Shown: positions 19,516 through 29,489, counted from the stretch's first letter. The stretch is DNA of 64,000 nt from Archivesica marissinica (GCA_014843695.1 CM026394.1:41276196-41340195), one strand, 5' to 3'. The notes: generated by a model not told the origin, from the sequence alone. Numbers and translations: made by a program.

Positions 19516-19962
19516 TCCGCCTCCGTGGTCGAGTGGTTAAGGTCGCTGACTTGTATACCACTGTAACCTATCATCACTGATGGTCACGGGTTCGAGCCCC
19601 GCTCAGGCCGTGTCTCATTTATATGAACAAGTTGGCAGTTTCTTACGGAGGTTGGTGCACCCAAGTACTGGTTAACCGCTGGAGCCTGCCCAGGAAAGGT
19701 GTTGTTAGGTAAACTGCCCGCCGGTGATATAGCCCAAAATGGTGCTGATGCAGGCGTAAAACCCGAAATATAACAAATATAGATGGAAATCCGTTGGATG
19801 TTAGAAATTCAAGGTTAGTTTCATTTATCATATTTAGTAAACGTGAAACTATTCTTAGCTGATTGTGTTCATGCTAGTATTTTTGTTTCCATAGCAACGG
19901 CATGACATTCGCCGGTGATATAGCCCAAAATGGTGCTGATGCAGGCGTAAAACCCGACTTAT
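19516..19962 (+). mobile_element. Chimeric SINE-G carrying intron and exon bases of the Mab-21-like gene
   Basis: A full SINE-G is followed by about 130 bases nearly identical to 6827-6962: the intron, the TTTGTTTCCATAG acceptor and the first 17 exon bases up to GGCATGACATTCG. It then switches back to a SINE-G 3' segment (GCCGGTGATATAGCCCAAAA) ending near CGTAAAACCCGACTT. The composite suggests 3' transduction plus template switching, or gene conversion. Confidence 0.8.
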
Positions 19963-20036
19963 AATATAAGTGTTATGGTCTCAGTCGCTATTTCATTATT
20001 TCTCGAATTCACGAAAATGAAATCGTGATTCCATGA

Positions 20037-20425
20037 AGTTGAAATCGTGCTTTCGTGACGCTGACATCGTAAATGTATGGCTCTGAAATCGTGAATGTGT
20101 GAAGTTGAATTCGTGACGTTGAAATCGTGCTTTCGTGACGTTGAAATCGTGCTTTCGTGACGTTGAAATCGTGCTTTCGTGACGTTGAAATCGTAAATGT
20201 ATGGCTCTGAAATCGTGAATGTGTGAAGTTGAATTCGTGACGTTGAAATCGTGCTTTCGTGACGTTGAAATCGTGCTTTCGTGACCGTGACGTTGAAATC
20301 GTGCTTTCGTGACGTTGAAATCGTAAATGTGTGGCTTTGAAATCGTGAATGTGTGAAGTTGAATTCGTGACGTTGAAATCGTGAATTCGTGACGTTGAAA
20401 TCGTGCTTTCGTGACGTTCAAATGG
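20037..20425. repeat. 22-bp minisatellite
   Basis: Units of the form GTGACGTTGAAATCGTGCTT plus TC, with longer variants containing AAATGTATGGCTCTGAAATC. About 390 bases. Confidence 0.9.
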
Positions 20426-20640
20426 TGAAATATCGGAATGTCACGACGGGTATTTTGTGCTTACTTGTTCGTTTGTGTGAGAAGAATGTTGACGGGGCTT
20501 GAAAAACACATAATTATTGTTTCATTCTGATAAAGTATTTACTTCTGTAATAATATGTTATTGCATTATATACACATATACAATATACAAAGATTGACAC
20601 AGAAATGAAAGCACATGTTTGGGCAACACGTTCTATCAAC

Positions 20641-20768
20641 ATTAGTAATTGGCCCTCCCTATCAACATTAGTAATTGGCCCTCCCTATCAACATTAGTAA
20701 TTGACCCTCCCTATCAACATTAGTAATTGGCCCTCCCTATCAACATTAGTAATTGGCCCTCCCCAGTG
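20641..20768. repeat. 26-bp tandem repeat, five copies
   Basis: Unit begins TATCAACATTAGTAATTGGC and ends CCTCCC. It is nearly perfect, with one G-to-A variant. Confidence 0.95.
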
Positions 20769-20825
20769 AAATATAAACAAACAAGCGAAACTGAATTGGC
20801 GTAATTATATTTCATGTATATAATA

Positions 20826-21041
20826 AAATAATAGAATTAACAGTCTTTCAGATGGGACGTTAAACCGAGGTCTCGTGTAGGTGCTTTACAGTATGCATGT
20901 AAAAGAACAAGGGGAGATTCTGGAATGGGTCTCTGTCTGTATCATGCACTATCCTCCAAAATTCTAAAATGACTAAACTCTTCAGGAGGCGTCGCTCATA
21001 TGGGTAACCGGTAGCGACGATGAATACACGTAAAACACACA
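20826..21041 (+). mobile_element. SINE-B, head lost
   Basis: Starts at ATAGAATTAACAGTCTTTCA, so no tRNA-like head remains. The body and the GGTAACCGGTAGCGACGATG end are present. Confidence 0.8.
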
Positions 21042-21062
21042 AGCCCCTCGTGTATATGTGCT

Positions 21063-21253
21063 CCCCCACGTAACGCGTACCTCCCACGTAACACGTACCT
21101 CCCACGTAACGCGTACCTCCCACGTAACGCGTACCTCCCACGTAACGCGTACCTTCCACGTAACGCGTACCTCCCACGTAACGCGTACCGCCCACGTAAC
21201 ACGTACCTCCCACGTAACGCGTACCTGCGTCGTAACGCGTACCTGCGTCGAAT
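21063..21253. repeat. 18-bp minisatellite, about ten copies
   Basis: Unit CACGTAACGCGTACCTCC with few substitutions. The length is divisible by three, so spurious Thr-Ser-His-Val-Thr-Arg and Tyr-Val-Gly-Gly frames arise. Confidence 0.95.
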
Positions 21254-21449
21254 ATAAGGTCCAGTTTTACCGAGAACGCCCTCGTGAAAACGTATTTACT
21301 CTTGCTATGTCTTTTAATAATTTAATAATATTTTATTGCACCTTTTTTCACAATAAGCGCAAGAACATTAATTACATATCAAAATATCATTACATCATAC
21401 CAATCCAATGGTACACATACATCAATCGTGATAAACTACATTTCTAAAG

Positions 21450-21960
21450 TAGGAAATCTCTCTAATATAGTAGACGCATCTTTAATACAGGGTACATCTC
21501 ATTAATATAGAATATATCTCTCTTGTTTAACGACATACCTCTCTAATATATGGTACATCTCATTAATATAGGAGATATCTCTCTTACTTAAAGACATATC
21601 TCTCTAATATATTGTATATCTCATTAATATAGGACCTATCGCTCTTGCTTAAAGACATATCTCTCTAATATAAGGTACATCTCATTAATATAGGACATAT
21701 CTCTCTTGCTTAAAGACATATCTCTCTAATATATGGTATATCTCATTAATATAGAAGATATCTCTCTTGCTTAACGACATATCTCTCTAACATAGAGTAC
21801 ATTTCATTAATATAGGAGATATCTCTCTTACTTAAAGACATATCTCTCTAATATAGAGTATATCTCATTAACATAGATAGGAGACATTACATTCATATAG
21901 GATAGTATCTCTCTTTCTGAGACTGAGACATATCTCTCTAATTTATTGAGCGAGTTACCA
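21450..21960. repeat. About 60-bp tandem repeat, seven to eight copies
   Basis: Units contain TCTCTAATATA, GGTACATCTCATTAATATAG and CTTGCTTAAAGACATATC, with moderate divergence. Confidence 0.9.
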
Positions 21961-22045
21961 AAAAAACCAAATATATTCCCAATATAGAATATTGAGCGAT
22001 GGTATGAACCTGTCCCTTTAGGAAAAGATTCTAATCAGAAACGAG

Positions 22046-22655
22046 GACTGGATTTCAGCGGATGGGGTAGATCTATATGATCTGGATTTCGTGACGGGGT
22101 AGATCTATATGAGAACTGGATTTCGTGACGGGGTAGATCTATATGAGAACTGGATTTCGTGACGGGGTATATCTATATGAGAACTGGATTTCGTGACGGG
22201 GTAGATCTATATGAGGACTGGATTTCGTGACGGGGTATATCTATATGAGGACTGGATTTCGTGACGGGGTAGATCTATATGAGGACTGGATTTCGTGACG
22301 GGGTAGATCTATATGAGGAGGATTTCGTGCGGGTATATCTATATGCGGTCTGGATTTCGTGACGGGGTAGATCTATATGAGGTCTGGATTTCGTGACGGT
22401 GTATATCTATATGAGGACTGGATTTCGTGACGGGGTAGATCTATATGAGGTCTGGATTTCGTGACGGGGTAGATCTATATGAGGTCTGGATTTCGTGATG
22501 GGGTAGAGCTATATGAGGTCTGGATTTCGTGACGGAGTAGATCTATATGAGGACTTGATTTCGTGACGGTGTAGATCTATATGAGGTCTGGATTTCGTGA
22601 TGGGGTAGATCTATATGAGGACTGGATTTCGTGACAGGGTAGATCTATATACCGC
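22046..22655. repeat. 34-bp minisatellite, about 17 copies
   Basis: Unit contains CTGGATTTCGTGACGGGGTA followed by GATCTATATGAGGA. It is mostly perfect. One copy at about 22318 has several single-base deletions. Confidence 0.95.
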
Positions 22656-23001
22656 ACGCTGAAAAAAGTGTTTAAGATAAAGCTAAAATAAAGATGATTT
22701 TGGGTAAATGATTTGATGGTACAAAAAGTATTAAGCGTACCTTTGTCTGTCATTTTGTTTTCAGAATGGTTCTTGCTACTCCTTGCATTGATCCCAAAAT
22801 CGCTTTTGTGTGACTTATCTTAAATAACTTACGACATAACCAAACATACGCGTTATCTCAAATAACCCGTTATCTCAAATAGCACATGACATAGCTATCA
22901 TCAATAGATATCACCAGTAATCAAATACAATCTCAGATACCGGGTTAGGTTTCGCAACTATTCACGTCCGTAAATAGAAATGAATCAGACGAATTATCTA
23001 T

Positions 23002-23217
23002 ATAAATTTATTTGAGCTCGATTGCGAAACAAGTTCTTAAAATATTAGCTTAATCTATCTAGAAATCTGATTGCTGATGAATCCATCGCTATGATGGAGA
23101 GTGGGGGGGGGATTTGAGAGTCTTGCCTAAGGACATCACCACCGGGTCCTGTCGGGGTTCGATCTCGCAACCTCTTGCTTACGATGTGGGCACTGTATCC
23201 ATTTAACCATGGAGGCT
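23002..23217 (-). mobile_element. SINE-A variant with a different tRNA-like head
   Basis: The tail and body are SINE-A-like (GCGAAACAAGTTCTT, AATCCATCGC). The right-hand head differs: on the minus strand GGTTAAATGGATACAGTGCC, then GAGATCGAACCCCGACAGG. The same head type occurs at 8679-8758, so a second head has been coupled to the shared tail. Confidence 0.6.
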
Positions 23218-23258
23218 CCTCCGGAGGAGTGTGGTCTCTTGTGTGTTAGCTTAGTTGA

Positions 23259-23314
23259 TACAATTTATTTTAGCTGGATTGCGAAACAAGTTCTTATAAC
23301 TTATATTAATCACT

Positions 23315-23364
<50 letters not shown>

Positions 23365-23521
23365 CATTCCTGGTGGAATCCATCGCCACGAGGGAGAGAG
23401 AAGAGGCAACATGGAATTTAAATATCTTGCTTGAGGGCACAATCGTAACATCTCCAGCAGGACGCAAACACTGGGCCTTTCAACCCTGAAGCGAACGCCC
23501 TACGACTGCGCTATCACGACA
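23259..23521 (-). mobile_element. SINE-A with internal GA microsatellite
   Basis: A full SINE-A in which the normal CTCGAGACCTC has expanded to a (GA) run of about 48 bases (23314-23361). The rest of the element continues normally to the head. Confidence 0.85.
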
Positions 23522-24092
23522 GGAAATCATGACCCTACTATAGACAGATCTGGCGGAAATGTGAAAAAACATACCCCTGCTCTATGATGGAATTGTGAAA
23601 AAATACCCCTGCTCTATGATAGAATTGTGAAAACACATACCGCTTACATATCCGCAATCACCATTACTTAAGAAGAGTCCACCATGTGGCCAAGGATCCA
23701 CTGAACCGAACTGCAAGCGCGTGCACACCCTATGTGTGTTCTGTATAATGTGGCACAAGAGAGATAATCGAGCCTAATTCTCAATTCTCTGCAAAACTCG
23801 GTTGCTCCCCTTGTCAGATATTTTTGTCAATGAAAACAATATTGGCTGTGTAGCTTGAAACCGATTAATCGATAACACTAGCCTCGCCATAGAGCGTATG
23901 TAATTTATATCAAAATGGTTTTACGTGCGTCATAACATAGGATTCCTGGGATTGATTCAAGGAAATTTCTTCCGATCCGCCATGTTTTAGGAAGTGTTGT
24001 TTTGGATTCAGCTCGGGGCTGAGTCGAAACGCGATGGATAGAGGGACTGGAGAGATTAGGGGACAGAAAGTGACTAGACAGACAGTGTATCA
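23522..24092. other. Upstream region of the ankyrin/SOCS gene
   Basis: Starts with about three imperfect copies of a 45-base unit (ACCCCTGCTCTATGAT) to 23645. The remainder shows no clear repeat. It should hold the promoter and 5' UTR of the plus-strand gene at 24093, but I see no convincing TATA box or other core element. Confidence 0.4.
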
Positions 24093-25394
24093 ATGCTATT
24101 AAAAACGCAAATGGCGGGCTACGAGTTCTATGATGCGGTTCTTAATAACGAATTGACGGCATTAAAACGGATAGTGGCTCAATATAAGAATGATTTAAAC
24201 GCGAAGTTTGTGGAGGTACGTAAGAAGAACCACGCCGATTTATGCCCGATCCATCTGGCAGCGTATCGGGGTTATACATACATGCTACAGTATCTTATAG
24301 AGTCTAAATGTGACGTGAATAAGACAACATCAACACTACGACGAACGGCACTCCATTTCGCAGTGTTGCGACACAAGATGGCGTGTATGTTGCTTCTAAT
24401 AGCGGCGGGGGCTAAACTCGACGTGAAAGACACGTTTGGTAACTCGCCCTGTCATTACGCGGCAGACGACGGCTACTGTCAGTTCTTAGATGTGTTGATC
24501 AGGCGGGGTGTAAACGTCGACATACAAGATATCACGTCCAAAACACCGCTAATGAAGGCTGTTAGAAATAACAAAACGGACGCAGTTCTAAGACTGCTTA
24601 GAGGTAACAGTAATATAAATATCACGGACCGTAACAGTGACATGGCGTTACATTACGCAGCAAGAAACGGCTGTGCTGACATTATCGATATTTTGATTGC
24701 GTCACACAGTCAAGTTGACGTTCAAAATTACTGGGGTCGGACCCCTCTCATGGAGGCAGTGTGTTATAACCATAGAGAGGCAGTGGCGCGATTGATTCGA
24801 GCTAACTGCGATCTAAACAGGCGAGAATTCAAAACCGGCGATACAGCATTGCATATTGCTATCAAGCGGAATTACACCGCGGTAGTGGAGCTTCTCCTAG
24901 CGGCAGGCACGCGACATGACATTTACAACCACCAGGGAGAAACTGCGGCGTACGAAGCCGTAATTAGTAACAAAATCGATGTTATTAATCTTATGGTGAT
25001 CCACAACTGTGATTTAGAACAACCAATTAAGTACTTCTGCACCGGCGGTGTATACAAATCTTTGTTTCAATTATCAGCCGAAAAGGGCCACTTTGATATA
25101 TGTCGTCTGCTTGCGAAATACGGATATGTGGATTTCTCGGCGCGTGTTCACTTTTACGCTGGTTACGTCCCGACACGCGTCGGCAGCGAGACGGACGAGG
25201 TGCTTCACTGGTTGCGCCGGAAGTTACAGACGGCAACGTCGCTACAACGGCTATGTCGGAAGGTGATACGACGGCGTCTCGGTCACAACATTGCGGGAAA
25301 GATAGAAAATGTGAACATGCCAAAGGCATTAAAAGAATATGTGCTAATTTCTGACTTCAAGGAAACTCACGATCAGTTCATACCTGAACTGTAA
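24093..25394 (+). CDS. Ankyrin-repeat and SOCS-box (ASB-type) protein, intronless
   Basis: A 433-residue open frame without introns. Residues about 50-345 hold eight or nine ankyrin repeats. Good examples are DLCPIHLAAYRGYTYMLQYL, RRTALHFAVLRHKMACMLLL, MALHYAARNGCADIIDILIA and DTALHIAIKRNYTAVVELLL. Residues 383-420 are a SOCS box: SLQRLCRKVIRRRL fits the elongin-BC-binding BC box (Leu then Cys), and NMPKALKEYVL matches the degenerate Cul5-box/Leu-Pro region. In this family the ankyrin part selects a substrate and the SOCS box recruits elongin B/C and cullin-5 as an E3 ubiquitin ligase in cytosol or nucleus. The substrate is unknown. A second ATG at 24111 (residue 7) has G at +4 and may be the true start. 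AATAAA at 25602 lies in MITE I. Intronless structure could reflect an old retrocopy. Confidence 0.88.
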   Translation: MLLKTQMAGYEFYDAVLNNELTALKRIVAQYKNDLNAKFVEVRKKNHADLCPIHLAAYRGYTYMLQYLIESKCDVNKTTSTLRRTALHFAVLRHKMACMLLLIAAGAKLDVKDTFGNSPCHYAADDGYCQFLDVLIRRGVNVDIQDITSKTPLMKAVRNNKTDAVLRLLRGNSNINITDRNSDMALHYAARNGCADIIDILIASHSQVDVQNYWGRTPLMEAVCYNHREAVARLIRANCDLNRREFKTGDTALHIAIKRNYTAVVELLLAAGTRHDIYNHQGETAAYEAVISNKIDVINLMVIHNCDLEQPIKYFCTGGVYKSLFQLSAEKGHFDICRLLAKYGYVDFSARVHFYAGYVPTRVGSETDEVLHWLRRKLQTATSLQRLCRKVIRRRLGHNIAGKIENVNMPKALKEYVLISDFKETHDQFIPEL

Positions 25395-25549
25395 ACTGTA
25401 TAACCACCCGACAAGCTCATCACTTGTCACGTGGTGCAATCTGTGATCGTAATAGCATTTTTAACCTCTGCATGAAAGTATACACGTGACATATGTCCGG
25501 GGGGAGGAGGGCGGATCAGTGGTCCAGAAGTTTCATACTTTTCTCTTAA

Positions 25550-25785
25550 CCCATTCAACACCAAGTAACTGACATGGACTGGTCCATGATATTTTTAGAC
25601 CAATAAATTAATAACAAAATTACATTTGGATCAGTTCATTTATCAAGATGGGTAAAAAAAATTCTAAAAATAGTTATATTACTTGAAAAAAGTGCAGATC
25701 CTGATGAGACGGCTCGTCACGAGCCGGCTCATCTGGATCTACACTTTTTTGTAAGCCAATTTAGAGGTCTGTGGTGTTGAAAGGG
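25550..25785 (+). mobile_element. MITE I, copy 1, TTAA target duplication
   Basis: Inverted repeats CCCATTCAACACCA and TGGTGTTGAAAGGG are flanked by TTAA at 25546-25549 and 25786-25789. This is the mark of piggyBac or Kolobok mobilisation. Inside is a long hairpin around GGCTCGTCACGAGCC (25690-25745). Confidence 0.9.
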
Positions 25786-25930
25786 TTAATCCAGGGAATG
25801 CAGGTTCGATATCCCCCCCCGCTACACTGATACTAATATGACCAATATGATATTGTGGGTGAGTCTTTGAGCAGAGTCCTCCAGACGGTTATTTGTGCTC
25901 AACAAAATATGGTTAACATACACAGTATGA

Positions 25931-26024
25931 CCACAAGGATTCGGCACGTTTGGGGGTACTAGTATATATATTTAAGTACTTAAATATATATACTAGTACC
26001 CCCAAACGTGCCGAATCCCTGTGA
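25931..26024. mobile_element. Palindromic MITE E, copy 1, 6-bp target duplication
   Basis: A 94-bp almost perfect palindrome whose arms contain GGATTCGGCACGTTTGGGGG and meet at TTTAAGTACTTAAA. It is flanked by GTATGA at 25925-25930 and 26025-26030. The copy differs from that at 29573 in a few arm bases. Non-coding. Confidence 0.93.
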
Positions 26025-26235
26025 GTATGACCATTAAATACAACATATGATAGGAGTGCTTTATAATGGGCATGTGTGTCTGTCTCTCTTACTCGACAAA
26101 ACTGCATGAAAGAGAAGTACGGGACTAAGGGGGGGGGGTGAAGTCATGTCCCTATGGCGACTATTTCGCCCAAATCGCCCCTAGAATGAGCCCTGTATGT
26201 AAAAATAATGAGAAATAAACTCTGGATAATGATTT

Positions 26236-26328
26236 GTATCTAACAGTGCATTATCCACAAAAACTTAAATTGACCATTCTGTTGAGAGGCATCGCTCATG
26301 TGGGCAATCGATAACTACGGTAAATAAA
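26236..26328 (+). mobile_element. SINE-B end fragment
   Basis: Diverged end of the family (CATCGCTCATGTGGGCAATC). No head. Confidence 0.5.
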
Positions 26329-26330
26329 TG

Positions 26331-26562
26331 TGGAAGTCGTGATAGCGCAGTGGATGCTCGTTCGCTTCAAGTGCGAAAGGTCCGGAGTTCGAGCCCCGCT
26401 GGAGCAGTTATGATTGTGCCCTTAGGCAAGGCATTTAAATTCCACGTTGTCTCTTCTATCTCCCTCGTGGCGATGGATTCCATCAGGAATGAGGTCTCGA
26501 GAGTGATTAATATAAGTTGTAATAACTTGTTTCACAATCAAGCTAAAATATATTTGTATAAA
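26331..26562 (+). mobile_element. SINE-A, full length
   Basis: Plus-strand copy: GGAAGTCGTGATAGCGCAGT head, B box GGAGTTCGAGCCCCGC, body GGCAAGGCATTTAAATTCCA, then the tail to TTTGTATAAACTAAATAAAT. Confidence 0.88.
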
Positions 26563-26831
26563 CTAAATAAATGTAAAAACAAAATGACACATGTCTGATG
26601 TCAGATATACATCACAGCTCGTCCTCTAAATATTACGGCTGATTTAAAAACAGAACACTGGCAATTTATTTCCTAGATTATAGAGGTTATTAATCTTTCT
26701 CAGATATCAAGCTCAAGTAATTTGCTTGGTTGAATCTGAGATTTGCTCTCAGCTGAACCAATCAGAATCTTGAGACTGAGTTTGAGATTGGAGAAAAGTT
26801 TTATGACCTTGAGGCCAGCTCTTCAGTATTA

Positions 26832-27098
26832 AGTGTTTTACGTTTATTTATCGTCGCTACCGGTTGCCCATATGAGCGACTCCTCCTCGAGATTAATCAT
26901 TTTAGATTTTTGGAGGATAGTGCAATGATACAGGCAAAGACCCATTCCAGAGGCTCCTCCGGTTCTTTTACGCGCACAGAGTAAATAATTGATACGATAC
27001 CTCGGTTTAATGTCCCATGACTGTTAATATTATGGTCAGATGGGGGATCGTACCCGCGATTCCTGGATTCACATGCAAACATGTTACCCACAGGCCCA
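26832..27098 (-). mobile_element. SINE-B, diverged
   Basis: GTCGCTACCGGTTGCCCATA end at the left and head-side sequence GATTCCTGGATTCACATGC at the right. Several small deletions are present. Confidence 0.75.
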
Positions 27099-27196
27099 CT
27101 GACCCACCTGTTTAACTATATGTCGTACATAATGATACTCAACAACTTGCTGTTTTATAATATTCACAACCACCTAAGAATCATGCAATATAAATA

Positions 27197-27374
27197 CAGT
27201 CAAACCTGTCTTAAGCAGTCAGCCAAGGGAATCGTAGGAAGATGCAGCTTAGCACTGGTGGCTGCTTAATAGAGGTCAAATGTATAATAGCGCAGCAAAT
27301 TGGGAATCTTGAAACTGGCTGCTTAATACGGGTTGGCTGCCTAATGGAGGTGACCACTAACACAGGTTTTACTG
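27197..27374 (+). mobile_element. MITE with TA target duplication
   Basis: A 178-bp element with inverted ends CAGTCAAACCTG and CAGGTTTTACTG, flanked by TA on both sides. The body repeats GGTGGCTGCTTAATAGAGGT-like segments. It is likely a non-autonomous Tc1/mariner-type element. Confidence 0.8.
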
Positions 27375-27392
27375 TAGTTTCAAATATATTAA

Positions 27393-27961
27393 CCCTTTCC
27401 TTCATAATGATTTATGTTAATATACTATTATATCTCCATACAAACGACAGCCATTTAGCTATCATGCAGTGGATAAGTAGTCGCCATATCTATCCCACCT
27501 CCATAGATATTACTGGGACTACATGTAGATTTAGGTTAATATATTATTATATCTCCATAGAAACGACAGCCATTTAGCCATCATGCAGTGGATAAGTAGT
27601 CGCCATATCTATCCCACCTCCATAGATATTACTGGGACTTCATAGAGATTTAGGTTAATATACTATTATATCTCCATACAAACGACAGCCATTTAGCTAT
27701 CATGCAGTGGATAAGTAGTCGCCATATCTATCCCACCTCCATAGATATTACTGGGACTTCATAGAGATTTAGGTTAATATACTGTTATATCTCCATACAA
27801 ACGACAGCCATTTAGCTACCATGCAGTGGATAAGTAGTCGTCATATCTATCCCACATCCATAGATATTACTGGGACTACATGAGATTCTGGCCTTTATTA
27901 TGAACATTGGATTGGCTACTACTGTTAATGGCGTCAAGAGGTGCTTCTATGAGGGAAAGGG
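27393..27961 (+). mobile_element. MITE H, copy 1, with amplified core
   Basis: TTAA at 27389-27392 and 27962-27965 flanks inverted ends CCCTTTCCTTCATA and TATGAGGGAAAGGG. The core unit of about 119 bases (contains ACAAACGACAGCCATTTAGC and TAGTCGCCATATCTATCCCA) is repeated four times, against once in the copy at 58832. Confidence 0.9.
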
Positions 27962-28149
27962 TTAATTATAAATAAATCTAGAACTGATGTGAATTTGGAC
28001 CATACGGGGCAACAATCTACAGGGTGTGTCTAAAGTTTGTTTCTATTTCTAATACAGAATTAATTGTTACAATATGACTGGTATTTGTGTCAGCATTTTC
28101 ACGATTAATGCGTAAATGTTGGTTAAAATATTGAGCTACAATTTTCAAT

Positions 28150-28437
28150 TTTAGCTACTCGCATATGATCTTCAAATTTAGCTACATTCCTACGATTCTC
28201 AAATTTAAATACTTACGTATGATTTTCAAATTTAGCTACATTCCTACAATTCTCAAATTTAAATACTTACGTATGATTTTCAAATTTAGCTACATTCCTA
28301 CGATTCTCAAATTTAAATACTTACGTATGATTTTCAAATTTAGCTACATTCCTACGATTCTCAAATTTAAATACTTACGTATGATTTTCAAATTTAACAA
28401 CTTGCGTACAATTCTCAAATTTAATTCTCAATTCTAA
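28150..28437. repeat. 54-bp tandem repeat, about five copies
   Basis: Unit alternates TTTTCAAATTTAGCTACATT and CGATTCTCAAATTTAAATAC. It is itself an imperfect dimer of about 27 bases. The open frame across it is a repeat artefact. Confidence 0.93.
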
Positions 28438-28582
28438 CTACCCTCCAGACAATATGTGTTAAAGCCAGCTGCAAACAAAGACCACCTGTCACCAAGGACC
28501 ATTATTGTGCTCTCTGATCCTGACATTATCAATGCAATTTAACCTCCAAACAGCGACCGCAGCGACCGTTTGTCAACAAGGA

Positions 28583-28662
28583 CCACTATTTGGGACCACT
28601 ATTTGGGACCACTATTTGGGACCACTATTTGGGACCACTATTTGGGACCACTATTTGTCATT
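28583..28662. repeat. 13-bp tandem repeat
   Basis: About six copies of GGGACCACTATTT. The surrounding 28462-28705 may be another MITE, since it ends ACAGGTTTGGTTGTA, but its left end is unclear. Confidence 0.9.
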
Positions 28663-28789
28663 CCGCAATTAGGTCTTTATATACAGGTTTGGTTGTACTT
28701 GTATTATAAGACAAAATATGAAAAATAATTTTCTAGTTCACTGATCATTTTAGTTACTTAACGCGACATTCATTCAAATTCAAACTTAA

Positions 28790-29250
28790 AGCGACATTAC
28801 ATCGCAAAAAGCAAATAAAATGCATTGCTACTACAAATTCATAAATAAAGAGTGTTTGTGTGGTCTACAAAATTGAAAGTAGGATTTCATATAGCGGTCA
28901 TACCTGCGTCTGAATTGACGTTTGTTTGTCATCGGAATCAATACTAAACGCGAGATAATGTCGTTTAGAGATAATTTAACTAAGATTAGTCTACAAATAA
29001 ATATGCATAGGCACAAATGTGAGATATCATGGTAAATCTGTACCATAAATCGTGTTATTCAGGATACACGAGTTGTATTACGAATGCATGCTATTTACAT
29101 TATTTTGTTATGTCAACAAACCGCATATACATTGTTTGTTTATTAGTTGAAATACTCAGTTTTTGAGGGAAATATTTGGAAATAAATTATACCATATAAT
29201 AGGAAAATACATTCTGTAGAAATTTGTGTTTTCACTGATGTAGTGTCGCT
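28790..29250 (+). mobile_element. MITE J, complete, TTAA target duplication
   Basis: A 461-bp element with inverted ends AGCGACATTACATC and GATGTAGTGTCGCT, flanked by TTAA at 28786-28789 and 29251-29254. No transposase is visible. It is AT-rich with no recognised internal gene. Confidence 0.88.
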
Positions 29251-29489
29251 TTAATATGTAATGAAAATATGAATTTTGAATACATTACACATGTTTTAAT
29301 GTGACATGTACATTAAAGTAAAAGCTCATGATTTGTTTCATACGTAGCGCGAAATCAGTATATTACAGTAAAATCACATGATTTGTTTTTATAAGTAATG
29401 TAAAACAGAATGTTAAAGTTATCCTGGGTTCCAGTCTCCATTTTTCACTAATTTACTTCTGGGTTGATATTATCAGAAACTCAATACGG

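Noticed and set aside
19996..20421. 141-codon minus-strand frame
   Set aside because: It spans the 22-bp minisatellite and encodes only repeat-derived residues.
21058..21447. Threonine/histidine-rich plus-strand frame and Tyr-Val-Gly-Gly minus-strand frame
   Set aside because: Both are products of the 18-bp repeat, whose length is divisible by three.
25690..25745. Hammerhead ribozyme, because of CTGATGAG in MITE I
   Set aside because: The required GAAA element after stem II is absent. The motif is part of a plain hairpin.
28165..28437. 90-codon frame rich in Phe-Lys-Tyr
   Set aside because: Arises from the 54-bp repeat, and no domain or splice site is seen.
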